Shown piece after piece: positions 1 through 8,787 of a stretch of 64,000 nucleotides of DNA (positions are counted from its first letter, which is position 1; each line of letters opens with the position of its first letter). The notes beneath the pieces are model-generated. The model saw nothing but the letters and a program-made list of their open reading frames with translations, had not been told where the DNA came from and did no database searches. This DNA comes from an uncultured Bacteroides sp. (GTDB lineage Bacteria > Bacteroidota > Bacteroidia > Cytophagales > Cyclobacteriaceae): NCBI GenBank assembly GCA_902168185.1, contig CABHOV010000100.1, positions 23,650-87,649 of the forward strand, in the 5' to 3' direction. The position numbers were made by a program, and so were the translations under genes.

Positions 1-161
1 TCGTAAAAATGAGCACTGCTCTCTTTGCAAGTTCAGTTACTTATGCATTACCTATTGTAGCCGTAATGTGGGGATTGCTGGATGGAGAAAGACTTGGTAT
101 AGGTCATTTCATAGGAATGGCTGCCATCATTGGTGGTGTATATCTTGCTAACCGAAAATAG
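1..161 (+). CDS. EamA/DMT-family transporter, C-terminal fragment
   Basis: The frame is open from the window edge and ends at the TAG at 159-161, giving about 53 residues. They contain two hydrophobic stretches split by a Gly/Asp/Glu loop (MWGLLDGERLGIGHF). The shape and wording match the last two membrane helices of EamA (drug/metabolite transporter) proteins, which end in a short basic tail as here (LANRK). The 5' part is outside the window. The substrate cannot be told from this fragment. The gene converges on the S9 peptidase gene, with a long hairpin between them. Confidence 0.75.
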   Translation, partial: VKMSTALFASSVTYALPIVAVMWGLLDGERLGIGHFIGMAAIIGGVYLANRK

Positions 162-214
162 TTATTGGCTAATCGTTATCCTTAAATAGTATATGGATAA
201 CGATTAACCAATAA
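162..214. terminator. Long hairpin between convergent genes
   Basis: Two 20-nt arms (162-181 and 195-214) pair with a single mismatch around a 13-nt A/T-rich loop. The hairpin starts right after the transporter stop codon and ends just before the stop of the S9 peptidase on the other strand. It is therefore placed to end transcription from both sides. There is no clear T-run, so its mode of action is inferred from position and symmetry. Confidence 0.6.
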
Positions 215-219
215 TGTTA

Positions 220-2904
220 CTACTTCAACTCAGCAATCATCTTCGCGTTACCCATCTGCGGAACGATAGCTTCTGTACGAATCATATTCTTATCAGCGGA
301 TGAGATCCAGAAAATAGTTTTCTCACCACCATCAATTTGATTCATGGTAATTTTATATGTATCAAATGAACCTGCCGGTACAGTGATCTTTTCAGTGCCC
401 GCTAATTTAATTTCATACTTTTTGATCTGCGATGTTGCTACATCCACCATCTCTATAATGGTACTTGTATTTTCTTTCAGTGGAAGACGTGCAATTACCA
501 GGTCTGATCCGGCACCATCTATTGTGATCGGGTTTTCGAGCTTTACATTAACGGGCTTCTTTTGTCCGTTCCCCATATCCATAGTACCGGTTACGTTCTG
601 ATCCGTATAGCTCAGGTCTATATTTACCGGTCCTTGCTTTACCTTTCGCTGCAGACATTTCAATGTTTTAGGCTCTATCAGATTTTGCTCTGCAATTTCT
701 CCCATTGGCGATTTTATAGCATCGGTAACAGACCACTTTCCACCATCCTGTTTTATTTCGCGGTTCATTTCCATCGCTATATTTTGTGCACCCATAACCA
801 TGGTAAACGCATAAGTATATTTACCGGCTTTCAGATCGGCAACCGGTGCAGGCAACTTTGTTACACCTGATGCCTTCTCAGCAACCTTTACAGTTTTTAC
901 ATCTACCAAAATCGCTTGCTGCTTCTTTGCAACTTCAGGCTTCATTGATTCCTGATAGCGACCACCCAAATGTTTTGCAAGGAACTTCTCAGCGTATGCA
1001 AGCATCGCCATGTTATTATCCGGCACTCTGAAACCGTGACCTTCATCCGGAGCGCAGATATACTCTACCGCGATACCCAGATCACGCAATGCTGAAACGA
1101 TCTGGTCGGACTCCGCCTTCTTCACGCGAGGATCATTGGCACCTTGCACCACAAGTAATGGCGCCTTGATCTTGCTTGCTGAAAACAAGGGTGATTGTTT
1201 TTCAAGTTTTGCCTTTCCTTCCGGTGTGGATGGATCGCCCATGCGGATATAAAATACTTTGCGTATAGCCTCCCAGTAAGGAGGAATAGAATTTAATAAC
1301 GTCATCAAATTGGAAGGGCCGACTATATCTACACCTGCCGCATATACATCCGGTGTAAACGCCAAACCTGCAAGCGTTGCATAGCCACCGTATGAACCGC
1401 CCATGATACCTACACGCTTCGCATCCACTATACCTTTGTTGATCAAATGCTTTACTCCCCAAGTGATATCATCCTGCATTTTCTCTCCCCACTGACCATT
1501 CCCTGCATTCAGGAATTTCTTTCCGTAGCCTGTAGACGCGCGGAAGTTAGGTGACAAAACAGCGTACCCGCGGTTCGCTAAAAATTGTGCATAACCATTA
1601 AAGCCCCAGCTGTCACGAGCCCATGGACCACCATGGGGGAAAACGATGAGTGGAAGATTTTTCGCTTCTTTACCAAGAGGCAATGTCAGGTAAGCCGGAA
1701 TCTCCAGACCATCCGATGACTTATAGGTGATCGGCTCCATCTTTGCCAACGGAAGCGCCTGTAATTTCGGACGAGGTGTATATTGTTTGATTACTTTCTT
1801 CCTTGGTATATCAAAGAAATAAACGGAACCTGGATCATCATCGCTATATACAGAAACCAAAGCCTTGTTCTCATCTTTTGTAAGTGATACTATACTAATC
1901 TCCTTGCCCGAAAATTTAGACTTCAGGAAATTATAGTTTGCCTCGTATGTCTTGTCTTTAAAATACCAGCGCGTCTTTGCATCGGTATAGGTTGTATATA
2001 CTATATCTTTTGTTTTGTTGGAAACAAACACACCACCAAAGTCAACTTTATTTAAAGGATCGCCTTCAACCAGTTTCACAGCTTTTGAATCCGGATTAAG
2101 CAAATATAGCTTTACAAGATCTTCTGCTTCGCCTTTGTTGGATTGCAGGTAAAAGCTTTTATTCTCTTTATCGAAGAAGCCCGCAGGGGCACAGCTTTCC
2201 AGCGGACTGCAATCATATATTTTACTAAAGCCTTCTGCATCGGCACGAAGAATTTCAGTGCTGCCATCATCTGCCGAACGTGTGGCCAGGCGAATGCTTT
2301 CATCCCAATCAAAATAAAAACCAGTAAGGCGATCTTTATTTTCTTTCAACAGTGTAAGCTTGCCGGTGCTGATCTCCAGCTTATATAGATCATGCCATGC
2401 CTGATCGCGACTATTCAATCCAACCCACAATACATCCGGATTTTTTTGCGATACGTTGTATATCATGGCACGCACATTTTCCATAGGGGTTAGGTTGCGT
2501 GCAGCGGGAACACCCGTTGCTTTTTCTGCCGAAGCATAAGGATCTACACCATATACATTGTAGTTTTCATTACCTCCTTTATCCTGTACATATAGAATAT
2601 ATTTACTATCGTAGGTCCAGAAATATCCACCGATAGGACGCAAAGTATCTGCTGTAACCGGCTTTGCTTTTTCAAACGGTTCATCAAACTTCTTTACCCA
2701 TACATTCATTTTACCTTTGTAGACTTTCTGAAAGCTTATCATGTTTCCATCCGGTGAAAGCTGGCCGGCAGCGATTTCAGGATTATCAAAAAACAATTCG
2801 CGATCAATAATAGGCGGCTCTTTGGCACTGGCCTTACTTTTCTGCGCTTGTGCTGCAATCACCATCAGCGCCAAAGCCAAGGTTAGAACGATAAGCTTTT
2901 TCAT
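220..2904 (-). CDS. Secreted S9 family peptidase with C-terminal DUF3108-like domain
   Basis: An exported serine peptidase of the prolyl oligopeptidase clan that cleaves peptides, often after proline. The 894 residues start with a clear signal peptide ending near AQAQ, then a beta-propeller-like region to about residue 400 and an alpha/beta hydrolase domain. The catalytic triad is visible: Ser504 in GGSYGGY, Asp591 in GANDPRV and His623 in DEGHGF. After the hydrolase domain (about residue 655) a further 200 or so residues form a beta-rich tail. Its VPAGSFDTYKI motif and following strands resemble DUF3108 proteins, which normally stand alone. The gene is monocistronic and converges on the EamA gene. 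The peptidase assignment is firm; the name of the tail domain is an inference. Confidence 0.9.
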   Translation of the reverse strand: MKKLIVLTLALALMVIAAQAQKSKASAKEPPIIDRELFFDNPEIAAGQLSPDGNMISFQKVYKGKMNVWVKKFDEPFEKAKPVTADTLRPIGGYFWTYDSKYILYVQDKGGNENYNVYGVDPYASAEKATGVPAARNLTPMENVRAMIYNVSQKNPDVLWVGLNSRDQAWHDLYKLEISTGKLTLLKENKDRLTGFYFDWDESIRLATRSADDGSTEILRADAEGFSKIYDCSPLESCAPAGFFDKENKSFYLQSNKGEAEDLVKLYLLNPDSKAVKLVEGDPLNKVDFGGVFVSNKTKDIVYTTYTDAKTRWYFKDKTYEANYNFLKSKFSGKEISIVSLTKDENKALVSVYSDDDPGSVYFFDIPRKKVIKQYTPRPKLQALPLAKMEPITYKSSDGLEIPAYLTLPLGKEAKNLPLIVFPHGGPWARDSWGFNGYAQFLANRGYAVLSPNFRASTGYGKKFLNAGNGQWGEKMQDDITWGVKHLINKGIVDAKRVGIMGGSYGGYATLAGLAFTPDVYAAGVDIVGPSNLMTLLNSIPPYWEAIRKVFYIRMGDPSTPEGKAKLEKQSPLFSASKIKAPLLVVQGANDPRVKKAESDQIVSALRDLGIAVEYICAPDEGHGFRVPDNNMAMLAYAEKFLAKHLGGRYQESMKPEVAKKQQAILVDVKTVKVAEKASGVTKLPAPVADLKAGKYTYAFTMVMGAQNIAMEMNREIKQDGGKWSVTDAIKSPMGEIAEQNLIEPKTLKCLQRKVKQGPVNIDLSYTDQNVTGTMDMGNGQKKPVNVKLENPITIDGAGSDLVIARLPLKENTSTIIEMVDVATSQIKKYEIKLAGTEKITVPAGSFDTYKITMNQIDGGEKTIFWISSADKNMIRTEAIVPQMGNAKMIAELK

Positions 2905-3006
2905 ATTCCGTATGGGGGGTTAATTTGTTATTTCATTTAGTTAGTTGAAAAGAATAATAAAATGTTACAGATGATCGCGAAAGATTAAAAAATCGAAAAA
3001 CACTTC

Positions 3007-3014
3007 TACTTTTG
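3007..3014 (+). promoter_or_regulatory. TAnnTTTG -7 box for hemE
   Basis: A perfect Bacteroidota -7 element (TACTTTTG) with 30 nt between its G and the hemE ATG. No -33 TTG lies at the usual distance. The box overlaps the TTG at 3012 that would give a longer reading frame, which argues that translation starts at 3045. Confidence 0.6.
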
Positions 3015-3044
3015 CGGCTGTTACTTAGCAGGACAAACAACAAT

Positions 3045-4067
3045 ATGCAGCTTCAGAACGATTTACTTCTTCGTACGGCACTTGGACAGAAAACAGAACG
3101 TACACCGGTTTGGCTAATGCGCCAGGCAGGACGCGTTTTACCTGAGTATCGCAAGGTGCGCGCCACGATCAAAGATTTCAAAACACTTGTTAAATCACCG
3201 GAGTTTGCCACCGAAGTTACCATTCAACCTGTTGATATTCTAGGTGTAGATGCTGCTATTATTTTCTCTGACATTCTTGTGATTCCCGAAGCGATGGGAT
3301 TGAATTATGAAATGGAAGAGAGTAAAGGTCCTGTGTTTCCGAAAAGAATTGAATCTCCAGCAGATCTTGATCTGCTCCATATATCCTGTGCAGATGAACT
3401 TCAATATGTACTCGATGCGATCAAGCTAACCAAGCAAGCTTTGAACGGACGCGTACCTCTAATTGGTTTCGCAGGTGCACCCTGGACTATATTTTCATAT
3501 ATGATTGAAGGTCGTGGCAGCAAAACATTCAGCGCTGCTAAAAAAGTATTGTACTCACAACCTGAATTTGCGCACAAACTTTTGTCGATGATCACGCAGA
3601 GTACAATTCATTATTTGAAGGCACAGGTAAAAGCAGGGGCTGATATTATACAGCTTTTTGATTCCTGGGCAGGAGTGTTAAGTCCGGACCAATATGAAGA
3701 GTTTTCGTTGAAGTATATATCTCAGATTTGTGATGCGATCACGGAAGTACCTAAAACCGTTTTTGCAAAAGGAGCTTTTTTCGCACGCACCAACCTGAAC
3801 ACTATAAATTGCAATGTCGTTGGACTTGACTGGAATATGGGTATAGAAGAATCACGCCAATTGATACCCAACAAGGTGTTGCAAGGAAATCTTGATCCTT
3901 GTGCTTTATATGGTTCACTCGAAGATGTGAAGCGTGAAACCAAAAAAATGCTAACTGCTTTTGGAGGCACTAAACATATAGCCAACCTCGGTCATGGCCT
4001 ATATCCAGACACTGAAGTCGATAAAGTAAAATGCTTCATTGATACGGTGAAGGAATTTAGAGGATAG
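3045..4067 (+). CDS. hemE: Uroporphyrinogen decarboxylase
   Basis: Catalyses decarboxylation of the four acetate side chains of uroporphyrinogen III to give coproporphyrinogen III in cytosolic haem synthesis. The 340-residue protein has the family signature [14 protein letters not shown] near residue 23, with substrate-binding Arg26 and Arg30, and the catalytic Asp76 in IIFSDILV. It also has the [14 protein letters not shown] block. The frame continues upstream to a TTG at 3012, but that codon sits inside the -7 box, and the family normally begins with a short N-terminus before LLLRTALG, so the ATG at 3045 is preferred. No other haem gene is adjacent. Confidence 0.97.
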   Translation: MQLQNDLLLRTALGQKTERTPVWLMRQAGRVLPEYRKVRATIKDFKTLVKSPEFATEVTIQPVDILGVDAAIIFSDILVIPEAMGLNYEMEESKGPVFPKRIESPADLDLLHISCADELQYVLDAIKLTKQALNGRVPLIGFAGAPWTIFSYMIEGRGSKTFSAAKKVLYSQPEFAHKLLSMITQSTIHYLKAQVKAGADIIQLFDSWAGVLSPDQYEEFSLKYISQICDAITEVPKTVFAKGAFFARTNLNTINCNVVGLDWNMGIEESRQLIPNKVLQGNLDPCALYGSLEDVKRETKKMLTAFGGTKHIANLGHGLYPDTEVDKVKCFIDTVKEFRG

Positions 4068-4087
4068 CATTGCAGAAATACACTGTT

Positions 4088-4240
4088 GTAAAAAATCTGC
4101 GCGAGTTTGCATCCTATATCTATAGGAGTCTTCTGAATGGCGGATATATTTCCCGCAGATCTCACAGATTACCGCAGACAAATACAGGGATTGTATTAAA
4201 TATCTGCGTCAATCTGCGTAGTCTGCGGGAGTTGCATTAG
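4088..4240. repeat. Imperfect palindromic CTGCG/CGCAG intergenic repeat
   Basis: The gap between hemE and the TPR gene is filled with iterations of ATCTGCG and CGCAGAT. Arms 4152-4178 and 4203-4229 (27 nt each) form an imperfect inverted repeat, both built from the same CGCAGAT units. A partial direct copy of the right end (CTGCGCGAGTTTGCAT, from about 4098) lies at the left margin. It looks like a dispersed non-coding repeat of the kind seen between genes in Bacteroidota; no other copy was seen in this window. Confidence 0.6.
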
Positions 4241-4275
4241 TCCAGAAAGTATCTTCAACCTGCGAATACATTTCA

Positions 4276-4956
4276 CTATTTTAGACTTCGTAACTCAATT
4301 GTCTTTTTCAAAAAGTCACGTGACGTCTTGTGGTTTGGATCGATTGCTATTGCTTTCTCGAACTGCTCTTGAGCTTTATCAAGTGCGCCCAATTGCAAGT
4401 AACATTCACCAATTGAGAACTCCGCCAGCAAGCTATCCGGGTTAACAGAAAGAGATTCTTTGAAATCTTCGATGGCTTCCTCCCATCTTCCGAGATCCAT
4501 TTTACAAAATGCTCTATTGTCGATAGCTTCAAAGAATTCAGGAACGAGATCTATAGCTTTGGTATATTCATCTATTGCAAACTCATATTGTTTTTCATCG
4601 GTGAGGCTATGGGCCCGTTTATAATATTCACTAGCAATGCCCACTATAAATTTAACAGCTTGCGTCTGCCTTAAAAATTCATGATACCCAATCAGATCAT
4701 CGGCACGTATGGTTCCTTTTGCAAAGAAGACCGCATCATTAAAACCATTCTTATCGATAGGCGCATGATAAATCTGTACTTCCAGGTTTTCTAAATTTTC
4801 TGGAAGAGGCAAAGAAGCCTGCGGCTCATAACATAAAACATGATAGGTATTATTTCCCTGATCAAAGTTTAGAAGCTTATATAAATTATACCGCCCGTCA
4901 AAGAATGAATAGAAAATATCTCCTACGGCGAGTTCATTATTGTCTTGATTCTTCAT
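4276..4956 (-). CDS. Tetratricopeptide repeat protein
   Basis: A 226-residue cytosolic protein without a signal peptide. The N-terminal half (to about residue 105) has no family I recognise; it is rich in Asn, Tyr and Phe. The C-terminal half carries three consecutive TPR units: KQYEFAIDEYTKAIDLVPE, GRWEEAIEDFKESLSVNPD and GALDKAQEQFEKAIAIDPN. TPRs form a protein-binding superhelix, so a scaffold or adaptor role is likely. Its ATG overlaps the stop of the upstream secreted-protein gene by 4 nt, so the two are translationally coupled. Confidence 0.8.
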   Translation of the reverse strand: MKNQDNNELAVGDIFYSFFDGRYNLYKLLNFDQGNNTYHVLCYEPQASLPLPENLENLEVQIYHAPIDKNGFNDAVFFAKGTIRADDLIGYHEFLRQTQAVKFIVGIASEYYKRAHSLTDEKQYEFAIDEYTKAIDLVPEFFEAIDNRAFCKMDLGRWEEAIEDFKESLSVNPDSLLAEFSIGECYLQLGALDKAQEQFEKAIAIDPNHKTSRDFLKKTIELRSLK

Positions 4957-5738
4957 TTACTATTATCAGAGTCCTTTAATAATTTAACGTAGTCCACTTT
5001 TTCAAAATTATACTCCATTTGTTTTTGATTGTTACAATGGTTTATAATCATATCAAACTTGTCAGCATTTTCAACAGGTATGTAAAGTTGATAATGGGAA
5101 TTTCCTGATGCATTTGAGAATTCAAAGATTGTTAGTTTTGATTTAGGGTCGATAATGTGCAACGTTAATGTTGTTATTGAATCATTATCGTTGTGAAGAT
5201 GATCTGCTATTGAAAGCACATATTTATACTTGTTTACTTTGTTAACCGATTGTAATGGAACCGGATACGGGCCATCCATATACCAATAAACAAAAGCGCT
5301 ATCATTGACTATACGTCTTCCCGCATTTCCCCAATCAGAAGGAGCATACAGGTAGTATGCATTTTTATAACTATAAACCGGCAACCAATGTTTCGGTAAC
5401 CCTACCGATTTCTGTTTTTTAAACGAAGCTGCCTTTTCTTTCTTAAAGTATTCATAGTTTACCTCATATGTCGATCTGTTGTCCTCGTTGAACTGAAAGT
5501 CTACCAGCCATTTATACTCCTGAGAATCGTGACTCTGGTCAATATAAATAATGTGACGATAGTCGTTTGTGATTTCCTTGTGTATAATAATAGTGTCTGC
5601 CTTATTTATGTCCCCCGAAAATGTATTGGCAACACGAGCAGTCTGGTTGTTATCTATTTTCCCAGATGTACTGATCGCTGCAACCTGCTTTCCGGCACAC
5701 ATACAAATAAGAAGAAGTGGAATTAGTATTTGTTGCAT
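4953..5738 (-). CDS. Secreted protein of unknown function
   Basis: A 261-residue protein with an N-terminal hydrophobic signal peptide (ILIPLLLICMCAG, cleavage probably near VAA). The mature part is rich in Tyr, Asn, Asp and Lys, consistent with a soluble, mostly beta periplasmic domain. I recognise no domain. It is the first gene of a two-gene operon with the TPR protein, so the pair may work on both sides of the membrane. No promoter match was found in front of it. Confidence 0.7.
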   Translation of the reverse strand: MQQILIPLLLICMCAGKQVAAISTSGKIDNNQTARVANTFSGDINKADTIIIHKEITNDYRHIIYIDQSHDSQEYKWLVDFQFNEDNRSTYEVNYEYFKKEKAASFKKQKSVGLPKHWLPVYSYKNAYYLYAPSDWGNAGRRIVNDSAFVYWYMDGPYPVPLQSVNKVNKYKYVLSIADHLHNDNDSITTLTLHIIDPKSKLTIFEFSNASGNSHYQLYIPVENADKFDMIINHCNNQKQMEYNFEKVDYVKLLKDSDNSK

Positions 5739-5799
5739 TCGTTAAATCTAAACATAGCGCTGTGTATTTTCAAACCTCTGAAAATATTTTAAGAACGAT

Positions 5800-6264
5800 T
5801 TACACAAAGCGCTTCAACGAATGTATACAACCCAGGTGATACCCTTCATGATGAAGCAGATACTCAATCGCTTCATCTATATCCGGCACCTCAAACCCAT
5901 AAACTTTTGGTATCATGACAGACGGGGAATAATTCTGAAATATAGCTTTGTCGAAATCAGACTGAAACCTGTCAATCGATGTAATCAATAAGTCTTTGAG
6001 ATTCACAATCTCCTGATCATCCATGACGGCACTCGGCTTAGTGCCCGATATATACGGGGAGAAATACCGGTCGTCTACAGTAATGGGTAAACCTGCCCGT
6101 ACATAACACATGTTTTGTTGAGCGGAAATAAGATGTCCCACATTCCAGACTATATTGTTGCTATAGCCTTGAGGAATATGATTGAATTGTTGCGCTGTCA
6201 ATCCTTCGACTTGCTTCAATAAATAAAGCCTGAAGTTTTTTATTTTATCAATCTTCGTGTTCAT
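5800..6264 (-). CDS. DinB family protein
   Basis: A 154-residue protein of the DinB/YfiT-like four-helix family, many of which are metal-dependent thiol transferases or of unknown activity. The putative metal ligands are present: a His in WNVGHLISAQQ (about residue 43) and two in the C-terminal HHEGYHLGCIH. The length matches single-domain DinB proteins. It lies on the same strand as the TPR/secreted pair but about 60 nt before it, so co-transcription is possible. The specific substrate is not predictable. Confidence 0.85.
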   Translation of the reverse strand: MNTKIDKIKNFRLYLLKQVEGLTAQQFNHIPQGYSNNIVWNVGHLISAQQNMCYVRAGLPITVDDRYFSPYISGTKPSAVMDDQEIVNLKDLLITSIDRFQSDFDKAIFQNYSPSVMIPKVYGFEVPDIDEAIEYLLHHEGYHLGCIHSLKRFV

Positions 6265-6429
6265 AAATAATGCTTTTTATACTTAATCCCGGCAAGAATG
6301 TATGACAATTTTCTACAGGTAAATCAGCCAAATATAAAACGATCAAGTGTTTGCAAGCTACTAAATAGGAAATAATTTATATATCAAACATGAGGGTGAT
6401 ATAGCATGGAAAACGGCCACAGCAAAACA

Positions 6430-6455
6430 AAAAAGAGGGCCGCAGCCCTCTTTTT
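6430..6455. terminator. Intrinsic terminator after the pectate lyase gene
   Basis: A perfect 11-nt hairpin, AAAAAGAGGGC and its complement, with a CGCA loop. The A-run and T-run on either side make it functional on both strands; on the minus strand it follows the lyase stop codon by about 40 nt. Confidence 0.85.
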
Positions 6456-6497
6456 ATCAAATCTGTTCTTTGTAAAGAAATAACTAAAACATATATA

Positions 6498-8522
6498 TTA
6501 CTCCACCATTAATTTACAGGTAGATTTTATACCCTTGCTGTTTATTGCTACCACGTTATATATGCCTGCCGTTTTATTAATCACGCTATAAGGCACTTCC
6601 TGGATTCCGCTTGTACCCACTTTACTAGTACTAAGTTTGTCAACTATATGTCCTTGCGCGTCATATATCAATATTGTAACCTGTTCGTCAGCGCTTAAAT
6701 TTATAGTGATGACGGTTTTGTCACGGGCTGGGTTAGGAGATATGGTTACAGACTTCTCGTTATGCTCGATGGATTCAGCTGTAGCCATTGCACTCCGAGC
6801 CGAGGCACTCATTCCTACTATGCAATTGCCAGCAGCCGGAGTGTTTCCCGCCACTTCAATCCAGTCTATATCTGCTGTAGCGGAAGACGTTACTGATTGC
6901 AAGCGAATAGTATTATCTCCTGCAAGCAGAGATACCGTTGCTGTAGTGTTCGCAAATACAGTACTGCCACTCGTTCTGGCTACCGGTAACGCGCTGTTCA
7001 CAACGGTACCATTTACAATCAGCGCCATGGTATAAGTATTACTGCTACTGCTGTTCACATATCTCCATGTAAATGTATAGGAACCAGCTTCTGGCGCATA
7101 TACCTTCCAATTAATACCTTTACTGATAGCATTGGAAAGATTGATCACCTTCCCATTGCTTGCTCCGGTGTTGCTAGTGATCGAACCCTCATAGCTGCAT
7201 AGTCCTTGAGAAGAAAGCGCATCATCTTCTATTCTGATTGTGGCGGTTCCTCCGCTACTCTGTATCTGAAAATTTGCCGTGACAGATTTACTCATTGTCA
7301 TTGCAACGGACGTGGATGCGGAAGTTCCAGATATATCTCCACTCCACCCTGAGAAAGTATATCCGGCCGCAGGTGTTGCTGTTAGGGTAACATTAGTACC
7401 CGAATCGTAAGTACCCGAACCCGTTACTGTGCCTCCGGCAGAAGGCAACGCTGTAGCGCTAAGTATATACGTGACAGGAGTTGTAGTAGTGGTATCGCAC
7501 GAAGCGCTTACTAGTGTTGCGCCAGCACCGGCAGAAACCAGTGTTTTTACATTCGCTTCCGGAGTTATATTTAACGAGTATGGTGGAGTAAATGCTGTAC
7601 CACTGCCTGCAGTGTTGCCTGTTACATTAGTATATATATTACCTCTGGAAGTAACTGCCGTAAATCTATTATCCATCAAGTCGATCGGCATTTTAACATT
7701 TTCAAAAACATTTCGCTCGACTAATAGATCTGCTTCATACCCTGCCATAACACACTGCGCGGCAACGGTACTGCTAAACAGATTATTCACGATATGTACT
7801 TTACCAAATCTTACTCTAGGCATGCGCGCTTTGCAACCCTGTGCCCACCAGCAATTTTGCATAGTAACACGAAGCTTTCCACGGTCGCCTGTAGCACCAT
7901 CGCCCGAGCCAAACAAGTCCGAAAACCGGTGATCGTCAGAGCCTCCAGGGCCATCAGGTATAGGCGCTTTCTTATATATAAATTTACACCATGTTACAGT
8001 AATATAATCAGATGCATTTTTTATATCGAAGTTGCCATCCATACCATCTTGAAATTCACAATGATCTACCCAGATATTAGTACTGTAATCGAGTGTCATG
8101 TTATCCCAGCCGTCGGTATCGTAAGCTCCAGGTCCTTCAAATGTGACATTTCTGAAAATGATATTCGAGCATCCCTTTACATATAGTATACCGGAGCCGT
8201 CCTTCGTAAGATCGTTGGAAACCAACTTTGAACCAGGCAAACCAAAAATAATTTTACCTGACTGATCTTTAAAGAGAATGCGACCTGCAGGAGGAATAGT
8301 TATAGCACCAGATATATGTATAACTTTCACAGAGGCTGAAGTGATCGCAGATTTCAGATCAATATAATTCGCTACAACGGTAGGAATAGCTGTTCCACCA
8401 CCAGTTACGCCTCCATTTTGACTTGCCCAACCAACAACTTCACATTGGCTGTGAGCAGGTGATTTTGCAAAAAGTAATAACATTATACCTAACAGGGGGG
8501 ATAGAAATAAAAATTTTCTCAT
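6498..8522 (-). CDS. Secreted multimodular pectate lyase with type IX sorting domain
   Basis: A 674-residue extracellular enzyme predicted to cleave pectate or polygalacturonate by beta-elimination. In order: a signal peptide (to about residue 25); a polysaccharide lyase family 1 beta-helix (about 30-335) with the hallmark VDHCEFQDGMDGNFDI and RMPRVRFG segments; an InlB-type B-repeat (GYTFSGWSGDI, about 350-418); a carbohydrate-binding module of the CBM6/35 type (about 428-560); and a C-terminal type A sorting domain beginning near VTISPNPARDKTVI. The last implies export and cell-surface attachment by the type IX system. There is no SusC/SusD pair or other glycanase nearby, so it is a stand-alone enzyme. 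The lyase and sorting domain calls are secure; the exact CBM family is less so. Confidence 0.92.
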   Translation of the reverse strand: MRKFLFLSPLLGIMLLLFAKSPAHSQCEVVGWASQNGGVTGGGTAIPTVVANYIDLKSAITSASVKVIHISGAITIPPAGRILFKDQSGKIIFGLPGSKLVSNDLTKDGSGILYVKGCSNIIFRNVTFEGPGAYDTDGWDNMTLDYSTNIWVDHCEFQDGMDGNFDIKNASDYITVTWCKFIYKKAPIPDGPGGSDDHRFSDLFGSGDGATGDRGKLRVTMQNCWWAQGCKARMPRVRFGKVHIVNNLFSSTVAAQCVMAGYEADLLVERNVFENVKMPIDLMDNRFTAVTSRGNIYTNVTGNTAGSGTAFTPPYSLNITPEANVKTLVSAGAGATLVSASCDTTTTTPVTYILSATALPSAGGTVTGSGTYDSGTNVTLTATPAAGYTFSGWSGDISGTSASTSVAMTMSKSVTANFQIQSSGGTATIRIEDDALSSQGLCSYEGSITSNTGASNGKVINLSNAISKGINWKVYAPEAGSYTFTWRYVNSSSSNTYTMALIVNGTVVNSALPVARTSGSTVFANTTATVSLLAGDNTIRLQSVTSSATADIDWIEVAGNTPAAGNCIVGMSASARSAMATAESIEHNEKSVTISPNPARDKTVITINLSADEQVTILIYDAQGHIVDKLSTSKVGTSGIQEVPYSVINKTAGIYNVVAINSKGIKSTCKLMVE

Positions 8523-8787
8523 ATGTTATAGTTTGATAATGTTTCAATGATACAGGTATAGCCGACACAAAAGTCCGTAAGGAGCTTCACTGGTATAATT
8601 AACCGATAACAAGTTGAAATTGTAGCTATATATCACTCACGGCTCGCATCGCAATGAAATTTATAGTGCGGCGAATGATAAAATGTATAAAACGAAGTAT
8701 AGTAAACATACCTAAATCTATATCCCTTTTACTATAGTGGAACTTACAAACTATATACTCAGGTAAACGACAAGCAGTAACTTACAA
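8523..8787. other. 265-nt gap without recognisable gene
   Basis: This A/T-rich spacer separates the pectate lyase from the SRPBCC protein, both on the minus strand. It has no reading frame with a plausible start above about 20 codons. A near match to the -7 box (TATCATTG on the minus strand, at 8545-8552) lies 22 nt before the lyase ATG and could be its promoter, but with one mismatch it is weak. Confidence 0.4.

Noticed and set aside
7429..7932. A 167-codon open frame opposite the pectate lyase gene
   Set aside because: It is antisense to a well-supported multidomain protein, with low-complexity Val/Ala/Pro composition mirroring the Thr/Ser/Gly-rich coding strand.
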